From the NCBI GenBank assembly GCA_948676835.1, contig CAPOZU010000018.1:1-33117 (forward strand): 33,117 nucleotides of DNA. The letters are read 5' to 3'. Source of the DNA: an uncultured Clostridia bacterium (lineage in GTDB: Bacteria; Bacillota; Clostridia; TANB77; CAG-508). The position numbers and the translations under genes are program-made. A model generated the notes under the pieces. That model worked only from the letters and a program-made list of their open reading frames with translations, was not told the origin of the DNA and did not search any database. How positions within the stretch are numbered: the first letter of the stretch is position 1; every line of letters starts with the position of its first letter. Below are positions 15,001-24,222 of this stretch, one piece after another.

Positions 15001-16758
15001 ATGTTTAAAATTAAATTACATGGAGGACAAACAAGAGAAGTTGAAGAAGGTCTTTATTGGCATACAACTTCACACATTATGGCGCAAGCTGTAAAAAGAT
15101 TATTTCCAAATGCTAAACTAGCAATAGGACCATCAATTGAAAATGGATTTTATTATGATTTTGATGTAGAAAAGCCATTTTCAGAAGAAGATTTAAGAGC
15201 AATTGAAGAAGAAATGAAAAAAATCATTAAGGAAGATTTAGAACTTGAAAGATTTGAACTTTCAAGAGAAGAAGCTCTTAAATTAATGGAAGAAAAAGAA
15301 GAACCATATAAGGTAGAATTAATTAATGATCTACCAGAAGGTGAAGTTATTTCTTTTTACAAACAAGGAGATTTTACAGATTTATGTAGAGGACCACATT
15401 TACCTACAACAGGATCTGTTAAAGCTGTTAAATTATTAACATCTTCAGGAGCTTATTGGAGAGGGGATGAACATAACAAAATGCTTCAAAGGATTTATGG
15501 AATTTCATTTCCTAAAGCTAGCCAATTAGATGAATATTTAAATATGCTTGAAGAAGCTAAAAAAAGAGATCATAGAAAACTTGGAAAAGAACTAGATTTA
15601 TTTTTCTTTGATGAAACAGCACCAGGTATGGCATATTGGATGCCAAAAGGTTTCAAAATGATGAATATTTTAATAGATCTTTGGAGAAAAGAACATGAAA
15701 AGAGAGGATATTTAGAATTTTCAGGACCACAATTAAATAGTAGTGAGCTTTGGAAAACATCTGGTCACTGGGATCATTATAAAGAAGATATGTTTATATT
15801 AACAGATTCAGATGGAAAAGAACAAGCATTAAAACCAATGAACTGTCCAAATGCAATAAAAATATTTGCTTCAAAATTAAGAAGTTATAAAGATTTACCA
15901 TTAAGATTTAATGATATAGATGTTATTCATAGAAATGAAAAATCAGGACAATTAAATGGATTATTTAGAGTAAGAATGTTCCGTCAAGATGATGCACATA
16001 ACTTTATTACAGAAGATCAAATTGGTTCTGAAATTAAAGATATAGTTGAGATAGCAAAATATCTATATGGAATATTTGGATTAGATTTCGAATTAACATT
16101 ATCAACAAGACCAGATGATTATATGGGTGATATTGAATTATGGAATAAAGCAGAAGCCAATTTAAGAGAAGTATTAGATGAATTATGCGGAGAAGGACAA
16201 TATAGAATTAATGAAGGGGATGGAGCATTCTATGGTCCAAAAATTGATATTAAAATGAAAGACTGCTTAGGAAGAGAATGGCAAATGGGAACAGTACAAG
16301 TTGATTTCCAATTACCACTTAGATTTAATTTATCTTATATAGATTCTAATGGAGAAAAGAAAACACCAATATTAATTCATAGAGCTTTATTTGGATCATT
16401 TGAAAGATTTATAGGTATTATCACAGAACACTTTGCAGGTGCATTCCCAGTATGGCTTGCACCAGTACAAGTAAAAGTTTTACCAATATCAGATAATCAA
16501 AAAGAATATGCAAATAAAGTTGTTGCTGATTTGGAAAATAAAGGACTAAGAGTTGAATTAGATGATAGACAAGAAAAGATTGGATATAAAATTCGTGAAG
16601 CTCAACTTCAAAAAGTACCTTATATGTTAATATTAGGAGAAAAAGAAGTAGAAGCAAATGCTGTTGGAGTACGTGCTAGAAAAGAAGGAGATATTGGAGC
16701 TATGAAAATAGAAGAATTTATCTCAAAAATTGAAGATGAAGTGAAATGTTTTAAATAA
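15001..16758 (+). CDS. thrS: Threonyl-tRNA synthetase, form without TGS domain
   Basis: A 585-residue class II synthetase that charges tRNA-Thr. Only ~20 residues precede the editing domain, whereas the usual enzyme has ~70, so the N-terminal TGS domain is absent. The editing domain is present (HTTSHIMAQAVKRLFP; DLCRGPHLP). Catalytic zinc ligands are intact: Cys in KPMNCPNAIKIF, His in RQDDAHNF and His in ILIHRALFGS. The C-terminal anticodon-binding domain starts near VWLAPVQVKVLPIS. The MNCPNA form (instead of MNCPGH) is a variant. ATG follows GAAAGGA, and the gene is under T-box control, which confirms a housekeeping synthetase and not a resistance paralogue, unless a second thrS exists elsewhere. 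Confidence 0.96.
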   Translation: MFKIKLHGGQTREVEEGLYWHTTSHIMAQAVKRLFPNAKLAIGPSIENGFYYDFDVEKPFSEEDLRAIEEEMKKIIKEDLELERFELSREEALKLMEEKEEPYKVELINDLPEGEVISFYKQGDFTDLCRGPHLPTTGSVKAVKLLTSSGAYWRGDEHNKMLQRIYGISFPKASQLDEYLNMLEEAKKRDHRKLGKELDLFFFDETAPGMAYWMPKGFKMMNILIDLWRKEHEKRGYLEFSGPQLNSSELWKTSGHWDHYKEDMFILTDSDGKEQALKPMNCPNAIKIFASKLRSYKDLPLRFNDIDVIHRNEKSGQLNGLFRVRMFRQDDAHNFITEDQIGSEIKDIVEIAKYLYGIFGLDFELTLSTRPDDYMGDIELWNKAEANLREVLDELCGEGQYRINEGDGAFYGPKIDIKMKDCLGREWQMGTVQVDFQLPLRFNLSYIDSNGEKKTPILIHRALFGSFERFIGIITEHFAGAFPVWLAPVQVKVLPISDNQKEYANKVVADLENKGLRVELDDRQEKIGYKIREAQLQKVPYMLILGEKEVEANAVGVRARKEGDIGAMKIEEFISKIEDEVKCFK

Positions 16759-16761
16759 AAT

Positions 16762-16803
16762 AAAAAGTGAAATTTAAGGAATATCCCTAAATTTCACTTT
16801 TTT
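16762..16803 (+). terminator. Terminator of thrS
   Basis: A 15-bp stem AAAAAGTGAAATTTA / TAAATTTCACTTTTT with a short loop, followed by T-rich sequence. Confidence 0.9.
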
Positions 16804-16887
16804 ATTATTTTATATTGTTATTTTTTTTATTTATATATATAATTATTTTACTAATATTAAATATAGTCTTTCTATAAAATAATCAAG

Positions 16888-16931
16888 AAAGGAGAATTAA
16901 GATTTTGTAAATCTTAAGAATAATATTAATG
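16888..16931 (+). promoter_or_regulatory. Ribosome-binding site separated from its ATG by a hairpin
   Basis: AAAGGAG (16888-16894) is 34 nt from the ATG at 16929. A perfect 9-bp hairpin TTAAGATTT / AAATCTTAA (16897-16917, loop TGT) fills most of the gap. When folded, the effective spacing falls to about 13 nt, so the hairpin may bridge the two; unfolding would shut off initiation. Confidence 0.45.
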
Positions 16932-18059
16932 GCAGATAAAGGAACAAATAAAAATGTAATAATAGGATTGGTAACTATAGTAATAATACTAACAATAATT
17001 TTAGTGGTTTCGTTAATTCAAGAAAAAATTGAAACTAATCATACAGCACCAACAACTCCTACTTATAATTCACAAATAAATTTAAAGGATATGCTAACAG
17101 ATATAAATATAGTTCCAACTATGCAAGATACAATTTCAGAAAATACAGCATGGTGTGGTGCTTTTCAACTTGTATGGAATGATATGCAAAACAATTTGGT
17201 AGATGGAGATGTTGAATTTGAAGAACAAAATCAGATGTTAACAAATTTAAATAAACAATCATTTACAGAAAACAGTATTCCAGAAGAATATTATTATAAA
17301 AAGTGGGGATTAATGAACCTTCAATTAAAAACTGAAATTGAAAGAGGTATAAGAAATAAATTTAATGAAACAAGTGATATTTTAAATTTATTTAGTTGGC
17401 CTTCTGCAGAAGAAATTGTTAAAGATAAATATTTCTTTTATTCTATTTTAAGAAGAAACTTTGGATTTGAAAATGAATTTTCTGTATTAGAAAATAATAA
17501 CTTTGGTAATACAGAAAATGTTGAATTTTTTGGTATAAATGAAGAAACAGATGAAATTGTTAGGGAACAAGTTGAAGTATTATATTATACGGATAAAGAA
17601 AATTTTGCTGTAGTTTTGCATACAAAACAAAATGATCAAGTTATGCTTGTAAGAAATCCAGATGGAGATACTTTTGAAGATATTTATGCAAATGTAGATA
17701 AAAATTATAAAAAATATAAAGGAAGCAAATCTTTTGGAGAAAAAGATACATTGTCAGTACCAAATCTTAATATAGATATATTAAAAGAATATACAGAACT
17801 TGAGAATAACCCCTTTAAACTAAAAGATGAAGAAACTGCTTTTATTGAACAAGCATTTCAAACAATTCAACTGACATTGAATAATAAAGGTGGCTCTATT
17901 AAGAGTGAAGCAGGAATGGCTGTTACAAAAGGAATTAAAGAAAAAAATAGTAAACCAAGAGAATTTAATTTTAATGATAAATTTACAATTTTCCTAATAA
18001 GTGAGACGAATGAACCATATTTTGCTGCTAATATTGAGAATATTGAACTTTTTAAATAA
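16929..18059 (+). CDS. Unknown membrane-anchored protein, intact paralogue of 27232-28296
   Basis: A 376-residue protein I do not recognise. It has a short cytoplasmic start, one transmembrane helix (~10-28), a Thr/Pro-rich linker and a large extracytoplasmic domain. The segment WCGAFQLVWNDMQNNLVDGD, followed by LTNLNKQSFT, is echoed in the broken gene at 27232 (WVGTFNLVWNDFMNEVVGRE, LANELNKQTFT), and the two are alignable to the C terminus (TKGIKEKNSKPREFNFNDKF against the RSTSILENSRKFIFNTDF segment; PYFAANIENIELF against PYFALKVDNIDIL). The paralogue sits behind a sigma factor, so an envelope-stress or anti-sigma-like role is possible, though no anti-sigma domain is evident. The serpin-like ending of the fold cannot be judged without structure prediction. 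Confidence 0.8.
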   Translation: MADKGTNKNVIIGLVTIVIILTIILVVSLIQEKIETNHTAPTTPTYNSQINLKDMLTDINIVPTMQDTISENTAWCGAFQLVWNDMQNNLVDGDVEFEEQNQMLTNLNKQSFTENSIPEEYYYKKWGLMNLQLKTEIERGIRNKFNETSDILNLFSWPSAEEIVKDKYFFYSILRRNFGFENEFSVLENNNFGNTENVEFFGINEETDEIVREQVEVLYYTDKENFAVVLHTKQNDQVMLVRNPDGDTFEDIYANVDKNYKKYKGSKSFGEKDTLSVPNLNIDILKEYTELENNPFKLKDEETAFIEQAFQTIQLTLNNKGGSIKSEAGMAVTKGIKEKNSKPREFNFNDKFTIFLISETNEPYFAANIENIELFK

Positions 18060-18064
18060 AATAC

Positions 18065-18092
18065 TTGAGATATAAAAATTATATGTTATAAT
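18065..18092 (+). promoter_or_regulatory. Promoter of a small-RNA candidate
   Basis: TTGAGA (18065-18070), 16-bp spacer, TATAAT (18087-18092) with TG at 18084-18085 (extended -10). It is too far from helD and points into the hairpin at 18119-18180. Confidence 0.65.
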
Positions 18093-18098
18093 ACTAAT

Positions 18099-18182
18099 TG
18101 TGTTTCAAGAAGATAATTAAGACATCTATAAAAGAAAGCTAACCCAAGTTTAATGGGAGATTTCAAAATAGATGTCTTTTCT
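18099..18182 (+). ncRNA. Small RNA or leader candidate upstream of helD
   Basis: A ~80-nt transcript is predicted from the promoter at 18065. It contains a long-range stem AAGACATCTAT / ATAGATGTCTT followed by TTTCTGCG, enclosing a smaller CCC/GGG hairpin (AACCCAAG...ATGGGAG). The end resembles a terminator with a large loop. It matches no riboswitch family I know. Between here and helD (18183-18271) I see only AT-rich sequence. Confidence 0.45.
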
Positions 18183-18271
18183 GCGTCTTTTTGATTTTTC
18201 TAACTGAAAGTTCTGATTTGAAGAATTTAATTGTCTTGAAATTAGAAATCTATTATTTTAGGAGGTAAAAA

Positions 18272-20497
18272 ATGGACGAAAAAGAATTTTTAAGAGAAAA
18301 AGAAAAACTAAAACAAGTGGTACAAAAGTTAAACCATGAAGAAAAAGAACTTGAAGAAAATTTTGCAAAAACAGATAATAATTATGAAAAAGATTCTTAT
18401 GTAAAAGCACATATTGAATATTTAAATAATAAGAAATTATCTGATTTAAAGAAAATTAAATCAAAACCCTATTTTGCTAGAATTGATTTTCAAGTAAAAA
18501 ATGAGGACAAAGAGGAATTATACATAGGAAAAATATCTGTATTAGATAGTAAAACACAAAATCCAATTGTTATAGATTGGAGAGCTCCAATATCGAATTT
18601 ATATTATGATGGAAGAATTGGAAAATCTAGTTATAAATCACCAGAAGGAATAATTGAAGGTAAGATATCTTTAAAAAGGCAATATTTTATAGAAAATCAA
18701 ATTTTGCAAAAATACTCAGATATAGACATAAAAACTAATGATGATTTATTACAAGTGGCACTTGAAGAAAAGGCTGATGATAGATTAAAAAATATAGTTG
18801 CAACAATTCAAGTAGAACAAAACAATATAATTAGAGCAGATATGAATAAGGCGCTAATCGTTCAAGGTGTTGCAGGAAGTGGTAAAACAACAATAGCACT
18901 TCATAGAATTGCATATTTAATATATAATTGTGAAAAGGAATTTGATCCAGAAAATTTTATGATAATAGCTCCAACAAAGTTCTTTTTAAATTATATTTCA
19001 AACGTACTTCCAGATTTAGGAGTTGAGAATGTAAAACAATATACATTTGAAGATCTGGCCTATGAGATTATAGGAAAAAAATTAAAAATTTCGGATAGCA
19101 ATGAAAAATTAGTAACTATTGTAAATAAAGAATTTGATGAAATAAATAATGGTGATATACAAACAATAATTGATGAATCGAAATTTAAATCATCAATTGA
19201 ATTTAAAAAAGTAGTTGATGGATTTTTAAATGAAGTAGAAGAGAATTATTTGCCTGCAAAAGATTTTATTATTGAAAATGTACGAATAATGAGATATGAA
19301 AATATTAAAAAACTTTTTACCCAAGAATATAAGGATTTTGACTTCCAGAGAAGAATTGGTGAAGTGAGAAAACATGTCTTTTCAAAAATTAGAAATAACA
19401 AAGATACAATAGTAAGTGCAATTACTAAAAAAAGAAGTTTTAAAATAAATAGAATGCTTCAAGATAATAGTTTAACAGAAGAAGAAAAAAGAGCAAAAAG
19501 GATAGAAATATTTGAAGAAACAGAAGATTTACTTAAAAAAATAGAAAAAGATGATATAAGAGTTGTTGATATTTATTTTAATGAAATCGAGAAGAAAGAT
19601 TGTATAGAATATTACAAAGAATTCATACAAAATTATATTTATAATAAAATAGATAATAAAGTTTTAGCAGAATATTTAGTAAATAATACGCTAAAGAATT
19701 TAAACAAAAATGAAATTGCATTTGAAGACTTAGCTCCAATAATTTATATACATTACAAAATATTTGGTACAAAAGTAAAGAAAAATTTAAGACATGTTAT
19801 TGTTGATGAAGCACAAGATTATGGTGAGTTTCAGTTTAGTGTTTTAAAAACAATTTTGAAGAGCAATTCAATGACAATTTTAGGAGATATTGCCCAAGGA
19901 GTACATTCATATAGAGGAATTGAAAATTGGAAAAAATTTATAGAAATTGAATTTCCAGAAGGTGATGCAATTTATACTACACTTGAAAAAACATATAGAA
20001 CAACCAAAGAAATAATGCATAAGGCAAATGATGTTATAGATAAGCTTCCAGATTTTGAGAAACAATTTATAACTAAAGGTCAGCCTGTTATTGATGGAAA
20101 AGATTCAATACATATTAAAAAATTTGCTTCAGAAGATGAAATAATACAAAATTGTATTGAGAGAATTAACGAATATACTCAAAATGGATTTAAATCTATT
20201 GCAATAATTGGAAAAGATATTAATGAATGTAATAATATCAAAAAGAAAATTCAAAAATATAATAAGAATGTAAAATTAATTCAAAGTAAGGATTCAGAAT
20301 ATCATGCTGGAATTTCAATTGTTCCATCATATTTGGCAAAAGGACTAGAATTTGATAGCGTAATTCTATTTAATGTAAATAGTGAAAAGTATCAAAACAA
20401 TGTGTTAGATATTAAATTATTATATGTTGCAATTACTAGAGCAATGAGTAAGCTAGATATTTTTTATACTAATGAGATTAGTAAAATATTAGAATAA
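18272..20497 (+). CDS. helD: HelD-type UvrD-family helicase/RNA polymerase recycling factor
   Basis: A 741-residue superfamily 1 protein. The N-terminal ~90 residues are a coiled coil (KQVVQKLNHEEKELEENF) typical of HelD, which inserts into RNA polymerase channels. The block ending PIVIDWRAPISNLYYDG and the Walker A motif GVAGSGKTTIALHR (~199-212) are diagnostic, as are Walker B HVIVDEAQDY and the late motifs GDIAQGVHSYRG, TYRTTKEI and LLYVAITRAMS. HelD releases stalled RNA polymerase from nucleic acid and can affect antibiotic tolerance. ATG follows AGGAGGT. It stands alone between terminators. Confidence 0.93.
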   Translation: MDEKEFLREKEKLKQVVQKLNHEEKELEENFAKTDNNYEKDSYVKAHIEYLNNKKLSDLKKIKSKPYFARIDFQVKNEDKEELYIGKISVLDSKTQNPIVIDWRAPISNLYYDGRIGKSSYKSPEGIIEGKISLKRQYFIENQILQKYSDIDIKTNDDLLQVALEEKADDRLKNIVATIQVEQNNIIRADMNKALIVQGVAGSGKTTIALHRIAYLIYNCEKEFDPENFMIIAPTKFFLNYISNVLPDLGVENVKQYTFEDLAYEIIGKKLKISDSNEKLVTIVNKEFDEINNGDIQTIIDESKFKSSIEFKKVVDGFLNEVEENYLPAKDFIIENVRIMRYENIKKLFTQEYKDFDFQRRIGEVRKHVFSKIRNNKDTIVSAITKKRSFKINRMLQDNSLTEEEKRAKRIEIFEETEDLLKKIEKDDIRVVDIYFNEIEKKDCIEYYKEFIQNYIYNKIDNKVLAEYLVNNTLKNLNKNEIAFEDLAPIIYIHYKIFGTKVKKNLRHVIVDEAQDYGEFQFSVLKTILKSNSMTILGDIAQGVHSYRGIENWKKFIEIEFPEGDAIYTTLEKTYRTTKEIMHKANDVIDKLPDFEKQFITKGQPVIDGKDSIHIKKFASEDEIIQNCIERINEYTQNGFKSIAIIGKDINECNNIKKKIQKYNKNVKLIQSKDSEYHAGISIVPSYLAKGLEFDSVILFNVNSEKYQNNVLDIKLLYVAITRAMSKLDIFYTNEISKILE

Positions 20498-20505
20498 TTT
20501 ATATA

Positions 20506-20537
20506 AAAAAATGGCAAAATTAAATGTCATTTTTTTT
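20506..20537 (+). terminator. Terminator of helD
   Basis: An 11-bp stem AAAAAATGGCA / TGTCATTTTTT (one G-T pair), followed by further T. Confidence 0.8.
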
Positions 20538-20607
20538 AAATTAGCTATTCAAAATAAAATTTATATGATATACTGGGCATATATTTTTAAAAGGGAGAAA
20601 TGTAATT

Positions 20608-22944
20608 GTGGATAAAGTTACAAAAGGAGATATACAAAAGAAATTAAAATATTTAAATTTAGATTTAGATAAAATACCTGAACAAATAACAGAATTTAAA
20701 CCACTAAATTATAATGTTTCTAGGTTAAATAATGATAAAGATCATAGAGTTTTTAGATATGTACCAATAGATAAAATAGAAATTCTATTTACTCCATGTT
20801 TAAGAACAGATCCATTAAAAGAAAAATATTCTAAAGCAATACCTTTATTTAAATATATTCTTCCAGCTGAAAAAGAAGAGGACATTGAGAAATATGCCAC
20901 ATTTTTAAAAATGCTAGAAAAAGTTTCTATCCCAGAAGTAGAAAATATAGTTAATCTTCAAAAAGAGTTAGATAAAAAGGAGCCATTTAGAGTTAAATAT
21001 ACTAAAGATCATATGTGGCAAATATACTATTCTGAAGCAACAGGAACATATTTTATGCTTGTTTGTACAAAAGAAGAAACATTTTCGGAATTCTTCTATC
21101 TATTAAAAACAAAATTAGAATTTTATAAAAAGAAATCTAGAATTGTTCCAAAAATATATGTGCCTATAAATGCAACAAATTATTCAGAAGAGTTCTTAAA
21201 CAGAACAGAGATTGCAGATTTAGAAAATTATTTATGGCTTTTTACTAAAGATTGGGCATTAACTTTTGAAGTATATGATAAGAAAAATGTTTTATCTCTA
21301 CAAATAATTGGAGATACATATGTATATGATAAAGTTAAAAGTACATATAAAATAAAATTAACAAGTAGAGAAGAAGCACTAAAATTTTATAAATTATTAA
21401 AAGCTTTATTTATATTACAAACAGAAATAAAAAATCATTTTAATTTCACAACCAAAATAGATAGTAATAATAGCTTAGAATTATATATAGGAAAAACAAG
21501 GCTTACATTTGATATGTTAACAGATTTTATAAAAAGTGAAGTTAAGATTGCAGAAGAAGAAATAAGAACTCAAAATGATGAAATAGAAAAATTAGAAGAA
21601 GAACTTTCTAATATAAAAGAATCAGTAAAAGAAAAGGAAGACGAATATTTAATAAAGCAAAAGGAAATTTCTACATACTTAGAATACAAAAAAACTTTTA
21701 TTGGTAAAGTAAAATACTTTTTTAAATCATCAAAAATAAATAAAAAAATAAAAGATTCTCAAAATTTAGAAAATAGTTTATTAAGAAATGAAGAGGATGA
21801 TAATACAAAAACAATTAATATAGATCCAATGAGTACAGCTTTTAGAGAAAAGAAATTTTACACAATTGAAGATTTAGTTACAATATATTCATTATATGAA
21901 AAAGGTGAAAAAAATTGTAAGAATTTAAAACAAGATTTAAAAGCTCAAAAATTGAAATTAGAAAATATAATTTCTAAAGTAAAAAATGCAACATTATATA
22001 TTGAAGAAATAGATAAACATAAAAAAAGTATTTTCGATTTCTGGAAGTATTCAAACAAAGATGAGAGATTAAGTCTAGAAATGGGAAATGAAGAAGAAAA
22101 AAATGAAAATAAAACAGTTTTAAAAAGATTTTTTGATATAGAATCAGATTTTGAAGACTTAGGTATTAAAGTTGATTCTATACAAAGAAAAAAATTATCA
22201 AGAGAAGAAATGGACAGTATATTCTTGGCAAAAACTGAGGTGCTTCCTGTTTTAAATATGTTAAGAAATAATAATTTAGATAAAGATGCTATAGAGGAAG
22301 TATTATTAGATTTAAAAGATCAATTTAATAATAATAAACAACATATAGAAAGTGAAACATTTGATATATTTGGAAATATAGTTGATGATGCAACTGTATT
22401 AAAATATATTGGAAGCAGAAGTCATAGAGAAAATGAAAAAAGTAAATTTAAAATCTTAAATATAAATAAAAGAATTGATGTTTTTGATTTTACTGAAAAA
22501 CTACAAAGCGTTATATCATACATAGATGGAGCTATTCCAAAAGGAAGAGCTGAATATGATTTCTCTTTATATAGAGTATCTCAAATAACAGAACAAATAG
22601 ATAGTAATTATTTTGATATATATAATCTGAATGTTGAAAAAGCATTAGAGGAATTCGAAGATGATGGAGAAGGAGCATTAAATTTAGTAAAATTAAATTT
22701 TAAAGAAGGATTACCATTATTATATTATTCAAATATTATTTTATATGATAATATAAACCAAACTCTTCCAGTAGGAATGAATCTATCTTCTAGTGTATTA
22801 ATAGATTGTAAAAGATTAGAATTTACATTGGTAGGTAAAAATAAATTTAGAACTAATAATTATTTTACAGAAAGTAAAAATTTAATTTTACCTAAATCTA
22901 AAGATGTATTTGTATATGAGTATGATGTAGATTTAAAAGAATAA
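20608..22944 (+). CDS. Large coiled-coil cytoplasmic protein of unknown function
   Basis: A 778-residue protein with GTG start behind AAGGGAG. I do not recognise a catalytic domain. Residues ~310-360 form a strong coiled coil (EIEKLEEELSNIKESVKEKEDE), followed by a second helical region (~430-480). N-terminal and C-terminal parts look globular and mixed alpha/beta. There is no signal peptide or transmembrane helix. An AT-rich extended -10 promoter (TTCAAA with TGATATACT, 15-bp spacing) lies 34 bp upstream, so it is probably its own unit, with deoB 45 nt downstream perhaps co-transcribed. Similar long, lysine/glutamate-rich proteins are common and mostly uncharacterised in uncultured Clostridia; function cannot be inferred from context. 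Confidence 0.85.
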   Translation: MDKVTKGDIQKKLKYLNLDLDKIPEQITEFKPLNYNVSRLNNDKDHRVFRYVPIDKIEILFTPCLRTDPLKEKYSKAIPLFKYILPAEKEEDIEKYATFLKMLEKVSIPEVENIVNLQKELDKKEPFRVKYTKDHMWQIYYSEATGTYFMLVCTKEETFSEFFYLLKTKLEFYKKKSRIVPKIYVPINATNYSEEFLNRTEIADLENYLWLFTKDWALTFEVYDKKNVLSLQIIGDTYVYDKVKSTYKIKLTSREEALKFYKLLKALFILQTEIKNHFNFTTKIDSNNSLELYIGKTRLTFDMLTDFIKSEVKIAEEEIRTQNDEIEKLEEELSNIKESVKEKEDEYLIKQKEISTYLEYKKTFIGKVKYFFKSSKINKKIKDSQNLENSLLRNEEDDNTKTINIDPMSTAFREKKFYTIEDLVTIYSLYEKGEKNCKNLKQDLKAQKLKLENIISKVKNATLYIEEIDKHKKSIFDFWKYSNKDERLSLEMGNEEEKNENKTVLKRFFDIESDFEDLGIKVDSIQRKKLSREEMDSIFLAKTEVLPVLNMLRNNNLDKDAIEEVLLDLKDQFNNNKQHIESETFDIFGNIVDDATVLKYIGSRSHRENEKSKFKILNINKRIDVFDFTEKLQSVISYIDGAIPKGRAEYDFSLYRVSQITEQIDSNYFDIYNLNVEKALEEFEDDGEGALNLVKLNFKEGLPLLYYSNIILYDNINQTLPVGMNLSSSVLIDCKRLEFTLVGKNKFRTNNYFTESKNLILPKSKDVFVYEYDVDLKE

Positions 22945-22989
22945 ATTATAAATATTATTATTTATAATTAGAATGAGAGGTAATTTCAT

Positions 22990-24165
22990 ATGATAAATAG
23001 AGCGATAATAATAGTTTTAGATAGTTTTGGAGTTGGAGAAACACCAGATGCTGTAGAGTATGGAGATTGTGGAAGTAATACTTTTGCAGGTATATATAAT
23101 AATACTTCACTAAATATTCCAAATATGAAGAAATTAGGTTTATACAATATTCAAAATATTGGAATCAATAACAAAGAAGAAAATCCAACAGGAATATATG
23201 GTAAAGCAGCAGAAAAAACTAAAGGTAAAAATAGTCCTGTTGGGCATTGGGAAATAGCTGGATTTATAAAAGATGAACCATTTAAAACATATTATGAAGG
23301 ATTTCCAAAAGATTTATTAGATGAAATATCTGCTAGAGCAGGAATAAAAGGTTTTATATGTAATAAAAAAGGATCTGGAACAGATTTCTTAAAACAATAT
23401 GGAGAAGAAAGTGTAAATTCTAAAATGCCAATAGTTTATACATCAGCAGATAGTGTACTTCAAATTGCTGCTCATGAAGAGGTATTTTCAGTTCCTGAAT
23501 TATATAAGATTTGTCAAATAGCAAGAGACGTAATAGATGAAAAAGAATATGGAATAGGAACAGTTATAGCAAGACCTTATATTGGAACTTGTAGTGAAGA
23601 TTTTTCAAGAACATATAGTAGAAAAGATTATGAAGCAGAAGACTTTGGAAAAACAATGTTAGATGTTTTTACTGAAAACAATAGAAAAGTATTAGCTATA
23701 GGAAAAATTCAAGATTTATTTTCTGGAAGAGGAATAACAAGAAGCATCCATACAAATGGTAATGCAGATGGTATTGAAAAAACAATCTATGAAATAAAAA
23801 ATTCAGAAGAAGATTTAATATTTGTAAATCTTGTAGATTTTGATATGCTATATGGACATAGAAATAATATAGAAGGATATGCTAAAGCTTTAGAAGAATT
23901 TGATAGAAAATTACCAGAAATTATAGCAGCATTAAAACAAGACGATTTATTAATTTTAACAGCAGACCATGGAAATGATCCAAGTACACCAAGTACAGAC
24001 CATTCTAGAGAATATATTCCAATAGTAGCTTATGGCAAAAATCTAAAACAAAATGTAGATTTAGGAATAAGAGATACATATGCAGATATATCTGCTACAA
24101 TTTTAGATATATTTAATATGCCTAAATTAGAAAATGGAATAAGTTTTAAAAACGAAATAATGTAA
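22990..24165 (+). CDS. deoB: Phosphopentomutase
   Basis: A 391-residue phosphopentomutase, which interconverts ribose-1-phosphate or deoxyribose-1-phosphate with the 5-phosphates in nucleoside salvage. It belongs to the alkaline phosphatase superfamily, and metal-binding motifs are visible: VLDSFGVGETPDA at the N terminus, SPVGHWEIAG, NLVDFDMLYGHRNN and the C-terminal LTADHGNDPSTPSTDHSREY. Length is normal for the family. ATG follows GAGAGGT. No other nucleoside catabolic gene is adjacent. Confidence 0.97.
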   Translation: MINRAIIIVLDSFGVGETPDAVEYGDCGSNTFAGIYNNTSLNIPNMKKLGLYNIQNIGINNKEENPTGIYGKAAEKTKGKNSPVGHWEIAGFIKDEPFKTYYEGFPKDLLDEISARAGIKGFICNKKGSGTDFLKQYGEESVNSKMPIVYTSADSVLQIAAHEEVFSVPELYKICQIARDVIDEKEYGIGTVIARPYIGTCSEDFSRTYSRKDYEAEDFGKTMLDVFTENNRKVLAIGKIQDLFSGRGITRSIHTNGNADGIEKTIYEIKNSEEDLIFVNLVDFDMLYGHRNNIEGYAKALEEFDRKLPEIIAALKQDDLLILTADHGNDPSTPSTDHSREYIPIVAYGKNLKQNVDLGIRDTYADISATILDIFNMPKLENGISFKNEIM

Positions 24166-24206
24166 AAACAGTGGGCAGATGAAAGAATCATCTGCTCACT
24201 GTTTTT
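24165..24206. terminator. Bidirectional terminator between deoB and the convergent gene
   Basis: An 18-bp stem (165-182 with 188-205 of the 24 kb segment, one G-T pair) with loop AAGAA and A/T tracts at both ends. Confidence 0.9.
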
Positions 24207-24222
24207 ATTTCTGAATAAATTT

